64,000 nt of DNA from Platerodrilus igneus (taxonomy: Eukaryota; Arthropoda; Insecta; Coleoptera; Lycidae), in NCBI GenBank assembly GCA_036346225.1, contig JARFIW010001667.1:1-64000 (forward strand), written 5' to 3'. The first letter of the stretch is position 1; each line of letters opens with the position of its first letter. Shown piece by piece: positions 21,391 through 32,792 of the stretch. The translations under genes were made by a program, and so were the position numbers. The notes beneath the pieces were generated by a model. The model was not told where the DNA came from. It ran no database searches and worked only from the letters and a program-made list of their open reading frames with translations.

Positions 21391-23451
21391 TACTCAAATT
21401 TAGACCCGGGTGGAAAATTAATTAACGACATCAAATAATTTTAATCACCCTGTATAAAGAAACAAATAGAAATTACGTGCGAAATTTTATATTAATTAAT
21501 TCAATTTTTAAGTAACGGGTATTAAACAAAGTGTACAAATAATAATTAAATATATAATTAGTATTCGGTAAAAATTAAAGGGTAGAAGTCAATGCCATTT
21601 ATTATTATTTTAATTAGAGTTAATTGAACCATTATTAATAATATAATAAGCATAAAAGCCTGTGAAAATCCAAGGTTAAAATACCATGAAATAAATCTCG
21701 GAGAATTATGTTAAAACGTTCATTAGGACCACACACCTGCAAACTTTTAAATGTTAAATTCTAATAATTTGTTTGGATAAACATGCAGATTCTACGTATA
21801 TTGGAAACGGTCGGATGTTTGGTTATTTTACTGACGTAGGAACTCACGTGGAGTTATATAGCAGATAGTAAAGAATATCGATTTGTACCACTAAGACCAG
21901 GTTAGGAAAGGGACGGATAAAATGCGCAAAACAGAGACACGGATAATAGAAGGCAGGATTTAGCAACGTCACGAGGGTTACGATTGGTGGAAATAAGATG
22001 CAGATATGAGAGGTGGAAACATATCAATCTCTATACGGAATTGATTAATTGTTCTCGGACGTGTTTGCGAGTCGTGTAGAAAATTCTTGGATTTTCAACT
22101 TGGACGTGTGCAAATTTAGGAGAATAGCTGTGCCGGACTGTCGAAAGGGGAACGTAGAATGCGAAATTCTAAAAATTGTCCGTTGCGAGACAAAACCGAC
22201 GGGCAGGCGAGCCATTATATAAACCCGTGTTTATAGGTGTTTCTCTCTCTTAGATTTTTGAATTATTTCGATACTTTAAACAGTTTTGCTCGTTATCTTT
22301 TTGATTATTTGATATTGTAAGTAGAATACGTGGTGATTACATGCTACACTAAAAGTTATTAGTACACTGTAAGAAGATAAATGAAGGTAACAAAGTCTAG
22401 TTATATTTGCGGGTATTACTGTACCAATTATCTAAAGTAGTAGCGATAAATAAATACATTGAAGTATGCAGCTTTCTATAGCGTAAACGAATTATGAATT
22501 GCTTTGCTATTTTTCGGGAGTGAGTAAATCAAGTGTTATTAGTAAACGTGATTGGATCCACAAAACAAGACTTAGATATACATAGATGAGTTCCGGAAAA
22601 GCCCTGAAACAATTTTAGATGAATGGTGGTGTACAAAAATTTTAAAAGCGTTCAGAATCTGAAGCTGTAAACATAAACCCAGTTGGAATGGTGTGATTAA
22701 CAAAGTCCAATGTACATTGAAGCCACGAGTGCAGTAATCTTCAGGTAAATTATGCAATTTTGTTCGATCTTAGATGTGGTGGTGTGTGTTGAATATCTTT
22801 ATAATTTGTTTGATTAAAAATGGACAGTATTAAATTTGTATAAACATCAAACTTTAATTTTAAGGTAAAATTTTCTTGTATAAGTAGAAAGGAGTATTTA
22901 TCAGGTTTATGTTTTGATTATGATGAAATTTTGGGTCTGTCTTTGAGCTCAATTAGACTAACCGGTTCAATTAACGTAAAGGGATGGGAAATGCTCCCTT
23001 TTATTCAGACTCCGGTCTGCAAATATTGTTTATTTAATTAGTATGCATCCTACAAGGACTTTAATTCTGGATGAAAATTAAAATGATGACAAATTTGAAC
23101 TTGAAATCTTATGATCCTGAAATTTATTCTGAAATTTAATTTTGAAATTTTAATGTATTATGAATATTGATGTAATTAGAGTTAACGTTGATGTTTGTGG
23201 TAGGAATGTGTTTGTTTTTTATGAATGAGGATGAAAGTTTTATCTAGGTGAGCAGCCGAGGCAGAAAGAGTAAAGAGGCAATTCAACAGGGCGAGAATCA
23301 CAGCAAATCTTGGTGCCCAATTCGAGAGGCTCGAATATTTTTTTTTACTCTGGTGAGGCTTTTTGTAGGTATCATAGCATATTCTTGACGGCCCAACGCT
23401 GGGGCTCGATTCGAAAACCGTAGTTCCCGAATAATGGCAAGAATCACAGCA
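21391..23451 (+). repeat. LTR-like element A, copy 1
   Basis: One of four related 2.1-kb repeats with ends TACTCAAATTTAGACC and AATCACAGCA. In this orientation it has a TATA box (TATATAAA, about 22216) and, near the 3' end, sequences like TTGGTGCCCAATTC and TGACGGCCCAACGCTGGGG that resemble LTR/primer-binding-site junctions. It is therefore best read as a solo LTR or LTR derivative. No ORF supported. TA repeats abut both ends. Confidence 0.6.

Positions 23452-23456
<5 letters not shown>

Positions 23457-23496
<40 letters not shown>
23457..23496. repeat. (TA)n tract, A1 / PLE junction
   Basis: Pure TA repeat between the CACAGCA end of A1 and the left end of the Penelope-like element. Confidence 0.95.
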
Positions 23497-23499
<3 letters not shown>

Positions 23500-23556
23500 T
23501 TAGTATAGATATCGGGGAAGCAGTCAATCTTGTCAAATTAATCAAACACTCTTTTA

Positions 23557-23601
23557 ATTATTCGAGCTTTCGATAAATTTATTATCTTCTTCAGGAATCT
23601 A
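23557..23601 (-). ncRNA. Hammerhead-like ribozyme motif, left PLE arm
   Basis: Minus strand has ATTC, CTGAAGA, a GATAA...TTATC hairpin, GAAA, then an AGCT palindrome and C-GAAT. The order and core match a type I hammerhead with minimal stem III, as known from Penelope-like elements. One extra A between the core and stem II makes activity uncertain. Confidence 0.45.
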
Positions 23602-24061
23602 ATAAATGCACATGAAAATAAATAATGTGTGCTGCTACTTAATACTACTTACGTTTATGTGAGTTTATAAATACATACAGCTATGGAAGTTGGACATTCA
23701 TTCAAGAATAAGAACAAACATGTCAGAAGTGACAGATGTTTACATAACCTAATTTTGTTGTTTAAACTAATGTAGTATAATTAAAGGTGTAAAAGTTGAC
23801 TAAACTATAATTGTAGGTATACAAGTTGACTAGACTAAAGTGTTGTAAATTAATTAAGGGAAGAAGTGGTCAAATATCTTAAATTTATTACCTAAGTTAG
23901 TACTTTCTACATAAATATGTAAAACTATAACGAGAACCATGCTAAATCCTGGAATATCGAAGTTGATGGCTATTCTTTTCTTATAAAGGACAATAAATAA
24001 GAATAAATGTTGCTTAAATTTTGAGTATCTGTTTTCTTGTTTAAAGAATTGCATTTTAACG

Positions 24062-24388
24062 TTATAGCAACCATTTCCAAAAATAATCGTTTACGATAAT
24101 GCTTTTCTCTAAAAACAATTTTGATATTGGCGCCATTGAATGTCCTGTCTCAATTACATGAGAAGAAAGAGCGTAAGATTTAATTCCTATTTTACAGTCA
24201 CTTTTATGTGAACTATGTCTGGCTGAAAGCCATCTAGACGTTTGTCCAACATAAAGGCTTTGGCAATCGAGACAGCGCACTTCATAGACCAAACCTGATT
24301 CCTGTAATTGTGGAGTGCGATCTTTTATTTTAGAAAATATATTCTTAATAGTGAGTACTGTTTTGTTGGTAATTCTTATATTGGGCAA
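24062..24388 (-). pseudogene. PLE GIY-YIG endonuclease, inverted partial copy
   Basis: Repeats the C-terminal endonuclease of the plus-strand copy (LVYEVRCLDCQS, YVGQTSRWLSARHSSHKSDC) with a handful of residue changes, one of which replaces the proline of VPCLDC. After SHVIETGHSM the frame diverges (small indel). It has no reverse transcriptase of its own. Confidence 0.8.
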
Positions 24389-24699
24389 ATCCTTAAATAT
24401 GTGGGCTAGTTTGTTTGTGAAGTTTTGTATATATGGGAGTGTATAAAATAATGAAGCTGTTTCAGAACTGCTATTATTATTGCTACTATGTAATGATAAA
24501 ATGGTTCTTGTATTTTCTGATTCAGATAATGTGTTAAATAATAATTTATTTATTAATCTAGGTGGGTAAGAATTTTGGATAAGTAGGTTTTTTAATTTGG
24601 TTAAATTATTTTTTTATAGGTATGGTGTTATAATGATACAACTACACTAATACCATTCAACAAAAAGTTAACAAACTCAGATCAGGCTTAAAAAAATTC

Positions 24700-25577
24700 A
24701 AAACATTACTTCAGAAGAAGCAAAAAAATTGACAATTTATGATTCTGTTGCGCCCAAGTTTTATGGGCTTCCTAAAATACATAAGCCGACACTCACACTT
24801 CGACCAATAATTTCATCAATTTCAGCACTTAATTAAAAAATTGCAGAAATAGTTACTAACATACTTACCAATGCTTACAATACTAACATTTCGTATTAAG
24901 TAAAAGATTATTTCAATTGTTCTAATTTTATTAATGAATACAAAATTCCAGAAGGGTATGTGTTGATTACCTTAGATGTGGTTTCCCTTTTCGATAATAT
25001 TCCAACTGAACTCGTGTAAAACACTATTGAAAATCATTGGGAAACAATTAGTTCCCACTGTAACATAAATAAAAACAATTTTATCGATTTGGTTGAATTT
25101 GTTTTCAACTCAACGTACTTCACATTCAATAATATCTACTATAAACAGACCGTGGGGACTCCTATGGGGGCTACCCTATCTCCTATAATTGCTCAATATG
25201 TTATGGATGATCTACTCGACACATGTATGTCCAAATTAAAGTTTGAATGTCCATTTTTTAAGAAGTACGTTGATGACTTGATATGCAGTATTCCCAAAGG
25301 AAAAGGTGAGGAAGTACTTCAACTTTTCAACTCATACAATTCATTTATTCAGTTCACTATTGAGGAAGAGAAAAACAACAGCGTCTCGTTTTTAGATATG
25401 CAAATAATTAGAACTAAAAATAATATTCTTATCAGCAATTGGGATCGTAAACTTATATCACCAGGAAGATACTTGAACTTTCATTTGTATCATCCTTTGA
25501 AAACGAAAATCAACCTAGTACTAGGAATGAAAAAACGGGTTGTATCATTATCACACCATACCTATAAAAAAAAATAA
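24700..25577 (+). pseudogene. PLE reverse transcriptase, in-frame stops
   Basis: The frame reads LTIYDSVAPKFYGLPKIHKP, then LRPIISSISA, LITLDVVSLFDNIP, TVGTPMGATLSPIIAQYVMD and FKKYVDDLICSIP, the ordered RT motifs of Penelope elements including the catalytic YVDD. Three stops lie before 25089 (after SALN, NISY and PTELV), and the last 163 codons are open. The RT N-terminus is missing. It would copy the element RNA at a nicked target. Confidence 0.85.
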
Positions 25578-26217
25578 TTTAACCAAATTAAAAAACCTAC
25601 TTATCCAAAACTCTTACCCACCTAGATTAATAAATAAATTATTATTTAACACATTATCTGAATCAGAAAATACAAGAACCATTTTATCATTACATAGTAG
25701 CAATAATAATAGCAGTTCTGAAACAGCTTCATTATTTTATACACTCCCATATATACAAAACTTCACAAACAAACTAGCCCACATATTTAAGGATTTGCCC
25801 AATATAAGAATTACCAACAAAACAGTACTCACTATTAAGAATATATTTTCTAAAATAAAAGATCGCACTCCACAATTACAGGAATCAGGTTTGGTCTATG
25901 AAGTGCCCTGTCTCGATTGTCAAAGCCCTTATGTTGGACAAACGTCTAGATGGCTTTCAGCCAGACATAGTTCACATAAAAGTGACTGTAAAAGAGGAAT
26001 TAAATCTTACGTTCTTTCTTCTCACGTAATTGAGACAGCACATTCAATGGATTACGCCAATACCAAAATTGTTTTTAGAGAAAAGCATTATCGTAAACGA
26101 TTGTTTTTGGAAATGGTTGCTATAACGTTAAAATCAAATTCTTTAAACAAGAAAACAGATACTCAAAATTTAAGCAACATTTATTTTTATTTATTGTCCC
26201 TTATTAGAAAAGAATAG
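25540..26217 (+). pseudogene. PLE linker and GIY-YIG endonuclease
   Basis: Follows the RT with a 38-bp frame overlap, so one frameshift separates the two domains. The region IRITNKTVLTIKNIFSKIKD is the linker. LVYEVPCLDCQSPYVGQTSR is the GIY-YIG module with its CxxC, then SARHSSHKSDC and HVIETAHSM with the conserved H. The glycine of GIY is represented by L-V-Y, a divergence seen in some PLEs. The endonuclease nicks target DNA for priming. Confidence 0.83.
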
Positions 26218-26582
26218 CCATCAACTTCGATATTCCAGGATTTAGCATGGTTCTCTTTATAGTTTTACATATTTATATAGAAAGTACTAACTTAGGTAAT
26301 AAATTTAAGATATTTGACCACCTCTCCCCTTAATTAATTTACAACACTTTAGTCTAGTCAACTTGTATACCTACAATTATAGTTTAGTCAACCTTTACAC
26401 CTTTAATTATACTGCATTAGTTTAAACAACAAAATTAGGTTATGTAAACATCTGTCACTTCTGACATGTTTGTTCTTAATCTTGAATGAATGTCCAACTT
26501 CCATAGCTGTATGTCTTTATAAACTCACATAAACTTAAGTAGTATTAAGTAGCAGCACACATTATTTATTTTCATATGCATT

Positions 26583-26630
26583 TATTAGATTCCTGAAGAA
26601 GATAATGAATTTATCGAAAGCTCGAATGAT
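26583..26630 (+). ncRNA. Hammerhead-like ribozyme motif, right PLE arm
   Basis: CTGAAGA at 26593-26599, a GATAA...TTATC hairpin, GAAA, AGCT and C-GAAT. It is the mirror of the motif in the left arm. Same caveat about the extra A. Confidence 0.45.
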
Positions 26631-26713
26631 TAAAAGAGTGTTTGCTTACTTTGACAAGATTGACTGCTTTCCCGATATCTATACAAAATTTCAAACGGTC
26701 GATATATCTTATT

Positions 26714-26723
26714 GGAATCACAG

Positions 26724-26767
<44 letters not shown>

Positions 26768-26777
26768 CTGTGATTCC
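26714..26777. repeat. (TA)n tract with flanking inverted GGAATCACAGC
   Basis: GGAATCACAGC at 26714-26724 is the exact inverse of GCTGTGATTCC just after the tract (26725-26765). The whole 64 bases can fold into one hairpin. It marks the PLE / A2 junction. Confidence 0.85.
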
Positions 26778-28971
26778 TTCTGATATTCATTCGAGCCCCA
26801 CATATTGGGCGTCAAGTTTATGCTGTGAAACCTACAAAAAGCTTCGCCAGTTTCCTGGAATAAAATCACAAAAATTTTATTTTGAACTTGAGCCTCACTT
26901 TTGGGCGCTACGATTTGCTGTGATTCTCTTCTGATAATCCCCTCTTTACTCTTTCCGCTTCGGCTGCTCACCTAGATAAAACTTTCGTCCTCATTCATAA
27001 AAAAAACAAACACATTCCTACCACAAACATCAACGTTAACTCTATTTACATCAATATTCATAATACATTAAATCTTCAAAATTAAATTTCAGCATAAATA
27101 TCAGTATCATAAAATTTCAAGTTTAAATTTGTCATCAGTTTAATTTGCATCCAGAATTAAAGTCCTTGTAGGATGCCTACTAATTAATTTAACAATATTT
27201 GCAGACCTGAGTCTGAATAAAAGGGAGCATCTTCCACCCCTTTACGTTAATTGAACCGGTTAGTCTAATTGAGCTCAAAGACAGACCCAAATTTTCATCA
27301 TAATCAAAACATAAACTGCTAAATACTCCTTTCTACTAAAACAAGAAAATTTTACCTTAAAATTAAAAGTTGTTGTTCATACAAATTCATTACTGTCCAT
27401 TTTTTTTATCAAATAAATTATAAAGATATCCAACACACACCAAAACATCAAAGTTCGAACAAAATTGTATAATTTACCTGAAGGTTACTGCACTAGTGGC
27501 TTCAATGTACATCGTCCTTGCTAATTTCACCATTCCAACTGGGTTATGTTTCCGTTTTCAGATTCCTGGTCGCCTTTTAAAATTCCTCTACAACACCATT
27601 CGTTTAAAAAGTTTCAGGGCTTCTCAGGAACGCATCTATGTATATCTAAATCTTGTTTCGTGGATCCAATCACGTTTACAAATAACATTTGATTATTAAC
27701 ACCCCCGAAAAATAGCACTGAAATTCATAATTCTTTCACGCTATACCCCAAAACTGCCTACTTTTGTTTATTCATTTATCGTTACAAATTTGGATACTTG
27801 GTACAGTAATACCCTCAAATATAACTAGACTTTATTACCTTGTGTCTTCTTTTCTAAGTGCACTAATGCCTAATAACTAGTATCGTAGCACGTAAAGAGC
27901 AAACTGTTTTAAAGTATTCAATAATCACAAAATATAAGAGCAAACTGGTTAAAGTATTCAATCAAAATCGAAAATCTAAGAGAGCGAAACTGTTTAAAGT
28001 CCGGGTTTATATAACAGCCTTGCCTGCATGTCGCTTTTGTCCCGCAACGGACAATTTCTAGAATTTCGCATTCTACGTTCCCTTTTCGATATCTCGGCAC
28101 GCGATTCTACAAAATTTGCACACGCGCCAGTTGAAAATCTAAGAAATTTTCACCCGGCACGCAACGCGTCCGAGAATAACTAATTAATTTTGTATAGAAA
28201 TCGTTACGTTTACACCTCTCATATCTGTATCTTATTACAACCAATCGTTTCCTCGTGACGTTGCTCAAATCACGACTTTTATTATCTGTGTCTCTGCCTT
28301 GCGCATTTTATCTGTCTTTTTCTAACTTGGCCTTAGTGCTGCAAATCGATACTTTTTACTATCGGTTATTTCAGTCCACGTGGATCCATATGTTAATATA
28401 AGCTACGGTTTATCCGACCGTTTGTAATATACGCAGAATCTGCATGTTTATCAGCTCAAATTTATTAGAATTTGACATTTAAAATACGCAGGTGTTCAAT
28501 CGTAACATAATTCTCAGAGCTTTATTTCATGGTATTTTAATCTTGGATTTTTACAGGCTTTTATGCTTATTATATCTTGATAATCGTTCAATTAACTCCA
28601 ATTAAAATAATAATGAATGGCATTGACTTCTACCTTTTAATTTTTAGTGAATATTAATTAAATATTAATTATTATTTGTACATTTTGTTTAATACTCGTT
28701 ACTTAAAATTGAATTAATTAATATAAATTTTGCACGTAATTTCTATTTGTTTCTTGGAACAATTAAATTATACACGTTGAGCATTTTAATTTTGCTTCTT
28801 TTTATAGAAAGCGTCTAGTGGATATTTTAAATCCCTTATTTTTATTGAAACGAATAAATTTTTATGCTCCCCGTTTTTATAACGCGTACTTCTTCCCAAA
28901 GCTTCCTTATACACGGTGATTAAAATTATTTGATGTAATTAATTAATTTTCTACCCTGGTCTAAATTTGAG

Positions 28972-28973
<2 letters not shown>
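26766..28973 (-). repeat. LTR-like element A, copy 2
   Basis: Inverse of copy 1: TGCTGTGATTCC at the left, GGTCTAAATTTGAGTA at the right, and a TATA box on the minus strand (about 28007-28014). It keeps an additional TGCTGTGA...GAGCC module near its left end (26766-26930), with three CACAGCA/primer-site-like junctions in a row. No ORF supported. Confidence 0.6.
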
Positions 28974-29016
<43 letters not shown>

Positions 29017-29056
29017 ATATACTTATATATATTTATATATGTATGTATATAATATA

Positions 29057-29098
<42 letters not shown>

Positions 29099-29104
29099 AT
29101 ATAC
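28974..29104. repeat. (TA)n tract, A2 / LINE junction
   Basis: Long interrupted TA repeat with internal GTATATAATATACTTATA duplications, directly before LINE coding sequence resumes. Confidence 0.95.
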
Positions 29105-29900
29105 TTATTCCAGATAATCTGGGTCTGAACTAAATGTCAAAATGTCAAAAAATCGAAAGGGGTTCTGGGCTGGGAAATGGATATTAAGAAAGGCACGCCA
29201 TTAACTTTGCAATGGGATTCAACTACTATAACAACTCTACAGGTAACAGATTTTCCAACAATATCGACGATAATGTTAACCATGCATTTGAAGGAATGTT
29301 AGAACAAATTGGCCAGACGCTATTAAAATGGTTTTATTAAAAGGAAAAAAGGTTATCATAAATTAGTATGTTGCAGCCAAACTATGCCATACTTTACAAA
29401 TCCTACCCCTAACTGAACATCATCTTGAAGCACTTCAACGCAAGTTTGTTAACTTTTTTATGAAAAGGCAAACACTGGACTTCGCAAAAAAAATTTATGT
29501 CTACCGGTGTACCAAGAGAGGCTAGTTTAGTACAGGTGCCTTCAAAGTAAAAGCTTTTCGAATTATTTTGGCAGAAAGGTATATAACTCTAATAGAAAGG
29601 CCACATTGGAAATCACTAATGGAGTACATGTTAAAAAAATCAAATAGTCCTAAAGCTTCATGGCAAACCTTCTTTCTGGGTGACAAAAGCTTAATACATG
29701 AAAATACACCTTCATTTACTATTTCACTACTTAGTGCAACAAATTCGGTAAATATAAGAACCACACATTTTCCTCGAGATCAACAAGATATACTGGGGGT
29801 ATCAACAGCAAGTTTTAAATTAATTAAAGCTTCTATCCTTCCTATTTTTAACGAATTAGTAAGGCAAACATAAATACGGTTAGGATCTTACCAAGAATGT
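29105..29900 (+). pseudogene. LINE (L1/Tx1-like) RT thumb and downstream region, right half
   Basis: The first codons give SGSELNVK and then GFWAGKW, the block that follows the YADD box in L1/Tx1-like LINEs. KKGTPLTLQWDS, LLKW and further on KGKHWT, VPSKVKAFRIILAERYI and PKASWQTFF follow in several frames. The longest clean frame is 29568-29873. It continues the RT fragment at 13005-13129 with only about ten residues unaccounted for. Three or more frameshifts are present. Confidence 0.55.
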
Positions 29901-31418
29901 TAAATGGATAGAGGAAAACACACCTAATAAAAGCTTTTATTTAGACATTCAAAAACATGAACTTATGATGCAATTTCGAAAAATAAGGGCATTTCACTCA
30001 CCGGATAGCCGAAAACGCCACTGTCAGCACTCATAGAAAAATAGAAACATTTGAATCAAAACGTAAAAATATTACAAAAATTACAAGAAACCATTATGTG
30101 TTCAACTTACTCAATAATACCACATCAAATAATTGATAATTATTGGGCAGAAGAGAAAGTATTGTGACACGTATACTTTAGTTACTTAACACTCGGTTAT
30201 ATGTCAGATATTACTTGGACACTAGCAAAAGGATTGTAACGGTAGACCCGAACTACATATAACACGGATGCCGTGATAGCAATAGTTGTAGATTAGGGTC
30301 GGGGAGAAGTAACAAACCTAAAAAACGATCAGCACTGCAATCCGCTGGAAGAAACACGGTATAGTAAACCTACAAATACAATTAACTACGGCAGGATATT
30401 CATCTGTCAGATAAACGCTCAAAGGTAATATATGAAAGCAACATTAAGCAGGGTATTAGTTCCGCCTATGATGGTTGGGTTTAACAGGTCACTTCCAAAT
30501 GCCTACTATTAATACAATACGTGAACATGAATAATTAAGTCTAGTGTTTTCTTTAAATAAAAGGGCTACTATAATTCTGTGTTAAGTACTCAGAGGTAAT
30601 AAATGTTGTCAAAGTAGTTCACAAGAGAAACCGCCAAGGTGGCGTACAAGCGTGGACTCACAAGCTCGTTGATTCTAAGCTATCAATGTTGAAACTATGT
30701 AAATATACATAGTTTCAACATTGATAGCTTAAAATCAACGAGCTTGTGAGTCCGCTGTACAATTAGTTTATGCACAACTTAGGGTACATATACAATAGGA
30801 GTTGAATAGTAAAACACTAGTTCTATTACAACGGTCGTGTGCTTACTAGGAGCACCCATGTACCTTGGAAGTAGCTATTCCATTTTAAGAACTCTATATT
30901 TCCTGCATCTAATCGTACAATAGGTATGGATACTAATGGTCATAAGGTTGATACGTTAGAAAAATACAGATTTGTTTACATAAGACTTCTTTATCTATCT
31001 CTTACTTGTTAAATAACTAGTCCAAAGTAAACAGAGAATAGAAAAAACTTATTTGGGTAATAGGTTAATCCTGTAGTACGTGTACAGTATAGGATGGTCA
31101 GCAAAGCATAGATCATAATCCAAAAGCAATAGTAGCTACATCAGCGAGATGGAAGGTTCACATCTCATCAACAACGGAATCCATCTAAACCCAACAAGAA
31201 CCTAGCAATCGCACACAAATAGGTTGGATATACAAAGTGTGTATGCGTTTGGTTACCCGTTTAAATCTACGGTAATGTTAAAAAGGACATTATATTTGCT
31301 TTAAATAGTCAAGTACAACAGGAAATAAACAGCAAGATATCTATTTTTTTTGATAACCTTTTTAAAACTAGTAAAGATGACAAGTAGTTGCTTAGATCTA
31401 AACAAGCACAAGTTATCA

Positions 31419-31419
<1 letters not shown>
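29901..31419. other. No gene seen; contains a strong hairpin
   Basis: Decayed sequence, possibly the LINE 3' end in its first part. Apart from the inverted repeat at 30654-30753 I see no structure. Confidence 0.4.
30654..30753. repeat. Near-perfect 48-bp inverted repeat with 4-nt loop
   Basis: Arms 30654-30701 and 30706-30753 pair over 48 positions with a single mismatch, around the loop AATA. Outer bases are GGACTCACAAGC and GCTTGTGAGTCC. Confidence 0.92.

Positions 31420-31467
<48 letters not shown>
31420..31467. repeat. (TA)n tract, left edge of the hammerhead repeat
   Basis: Pure TA repeat. Confidence 0.95.
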
Positions 31468-31470
<3 letters not shown>

Positions 31471-31634
31471 ACAAGTTATTTGCAGTCCGCAATAAGAAAA
31501 TTGTATATAGTAAGATGTATCTGTAAACAAACTCTTATGAAAATAATAAAGCCATTGACAAATACAAATCGGGCTGGTAGTTATATAGCCATTAAAAAAA
31601 CATTAGCTTTATTACTTCATAGGGGAGGAAACAT

Positions 31635-31675
31635 CCACTGACCATGGTTTCGGCTTGTTAGCCTCGTCAGAGTGG
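31635..31675 (-). ncRNA. Type I hammerhead ribozyme, copy a
   Basis: Minus strand order: stem I CCACT, core CTGACGA, stem II GGCT-AACA-AGCC, GAA, stem III ACC-AT-GGT (self-complementary), cleavage C, stem I AGTGG. All core bases and all three helices are perfect. Predicted cleavage is 3' of the C opposite 31640. The 3-bp stem III suggests activity as a dimer. Confidence 0.85.
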
Positions 31676-32115
31676 AATAGTTCCCAAGAACCCTATGAAG
31701 TAATCGAAGCTATTATAATGATATAATTTCGAAACAATCACTGTACTATGGCAAAAGTAAATAAAACCGCCATCAGGTGATAAAACACCAACACTACTAA
31801 AGTGTGGAAGTACAGAATTGAACCGAAAGTACATAATAAATTTTATAAATGACTATAAAAGTACGTCTGGCCTTTGAGATTTGCGGAATGTTACAGCAAA
31901 ATTTATTTGCATACGTAACAAACCTTCTCGTGGCGACACCCGGGTTCATTATTATTATGTAGTTTCGGTTCAATTCTGTACTTCCACACTTTAGTAGTGT
32001 TGGTGTTTTATCACCTGATGGCGGTTTTATTTACTTTTGCCATAGTACAGTGCTTGTTCCGAAATTATATCATTATAATAGCTTCGATTACTTCATAGGG
32101 TTCTTGGAAACTATT

Positions 32116-32156
32116 GCACTCTGACGAGGCTAACAAGCCGAAACCATGGTCAGTGG
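32116..32156 (+). ncRNA. Type I hammerhead ribozyme, copy b
   Basis: Same core and stems II and III as copy a. Stem I is GCACT/AGTGG, losing its outermost pair. Predicted cleavage is after C32151. Confidence 0.82.
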
Positions 32157-32625
32157 ATGTTTCCTCCCCTATGAAGTAATAAAGCTAATGTTTTGTTAAT
32201 GGCTATATAACTACCAGCCCGATTTGTATTTGTCAATGGCTTTTATTATTTTCATAAGAGTTTGTTTACAGATACATCTTACTTCATATACAATTTTCTT
32301 ATTGCGGACTGCAAATAACTTGTCTTTGTTTATTTGAATTGCCCTTGGGGCATGAACCCGGGTGTCGCCACGAGAAGGTTTGTTACATATGCAAATAAAT
32401 TTTGCTGTAACATTCCGCAAATCTCAAAGGCCAGACGTACTTTTATAGTCATTTATAAAATTTATTATGTAGTTTCGGTTCAATTCTGTACTTCCACACT
32501 TTAGTAGTGTTGGTGTTTTATCACCTGATGGCGGTTTTATTTACTTTTGCCATAGTACAGTGATTGTTTCGAAATTATATCATTATAATAGCTTCGATTA
32601 CTTCATAGGGTTCTTGGGAACTATT

Positions 32626-32666
32626 CCACTCTGACAAAGCTAACAAGCCGAAACCATGGTCAGTGG
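32626..32666 (+). ncRNA. Hammerhead ribozyme, copy c, mutated core
   Basis: The core reads CTGACAA instead of CTGACGA, so the catalytic G8 position is lost. The first stem II pair is also broken (AGCT/AGCC). Likely inactive. Confidence 0.8.
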
Positions 32667-32792
32667 ATGTTTCCTCCCCTATGAAGTAATAAAGCTAATG
32701 TTTTGTTAATGGCTATATAACTACCAGCCCGATTTGTATTTGTCAATGGCTTTTATTATTTTCATAAGAGTTTGTTTACAGATACATCTTAC

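Larger units (their letters stand above)
23498..26692 (+). mobile_element. Penelope-like element with an inverted partial copy
   Basis: A 5'-truncated Penelope-like retroelement (plus, 24643-26692) is fused to an inverted copy of its own 3' 1.15 kb (23498-24642). The two arms, 23498-24642 and 25539-26692, encode nearly the same GIY-YIG segment on opposite strands. Inverted or tandem partial copies (pseudo-LTRs) are characteristic of the family. The unique centre holds the reverse transcriptase. TA repeats flank both ends. Confidence 0.85.

Noticed and set aside
32211..32420. Minus frame with KKIVYEVRC, superficially like a PLE endonuclease start
   Set aside because: The rest of the GIY-YIG module is absent and the frame lies in the non-coding 510-bp unit. 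Chance resemblance.
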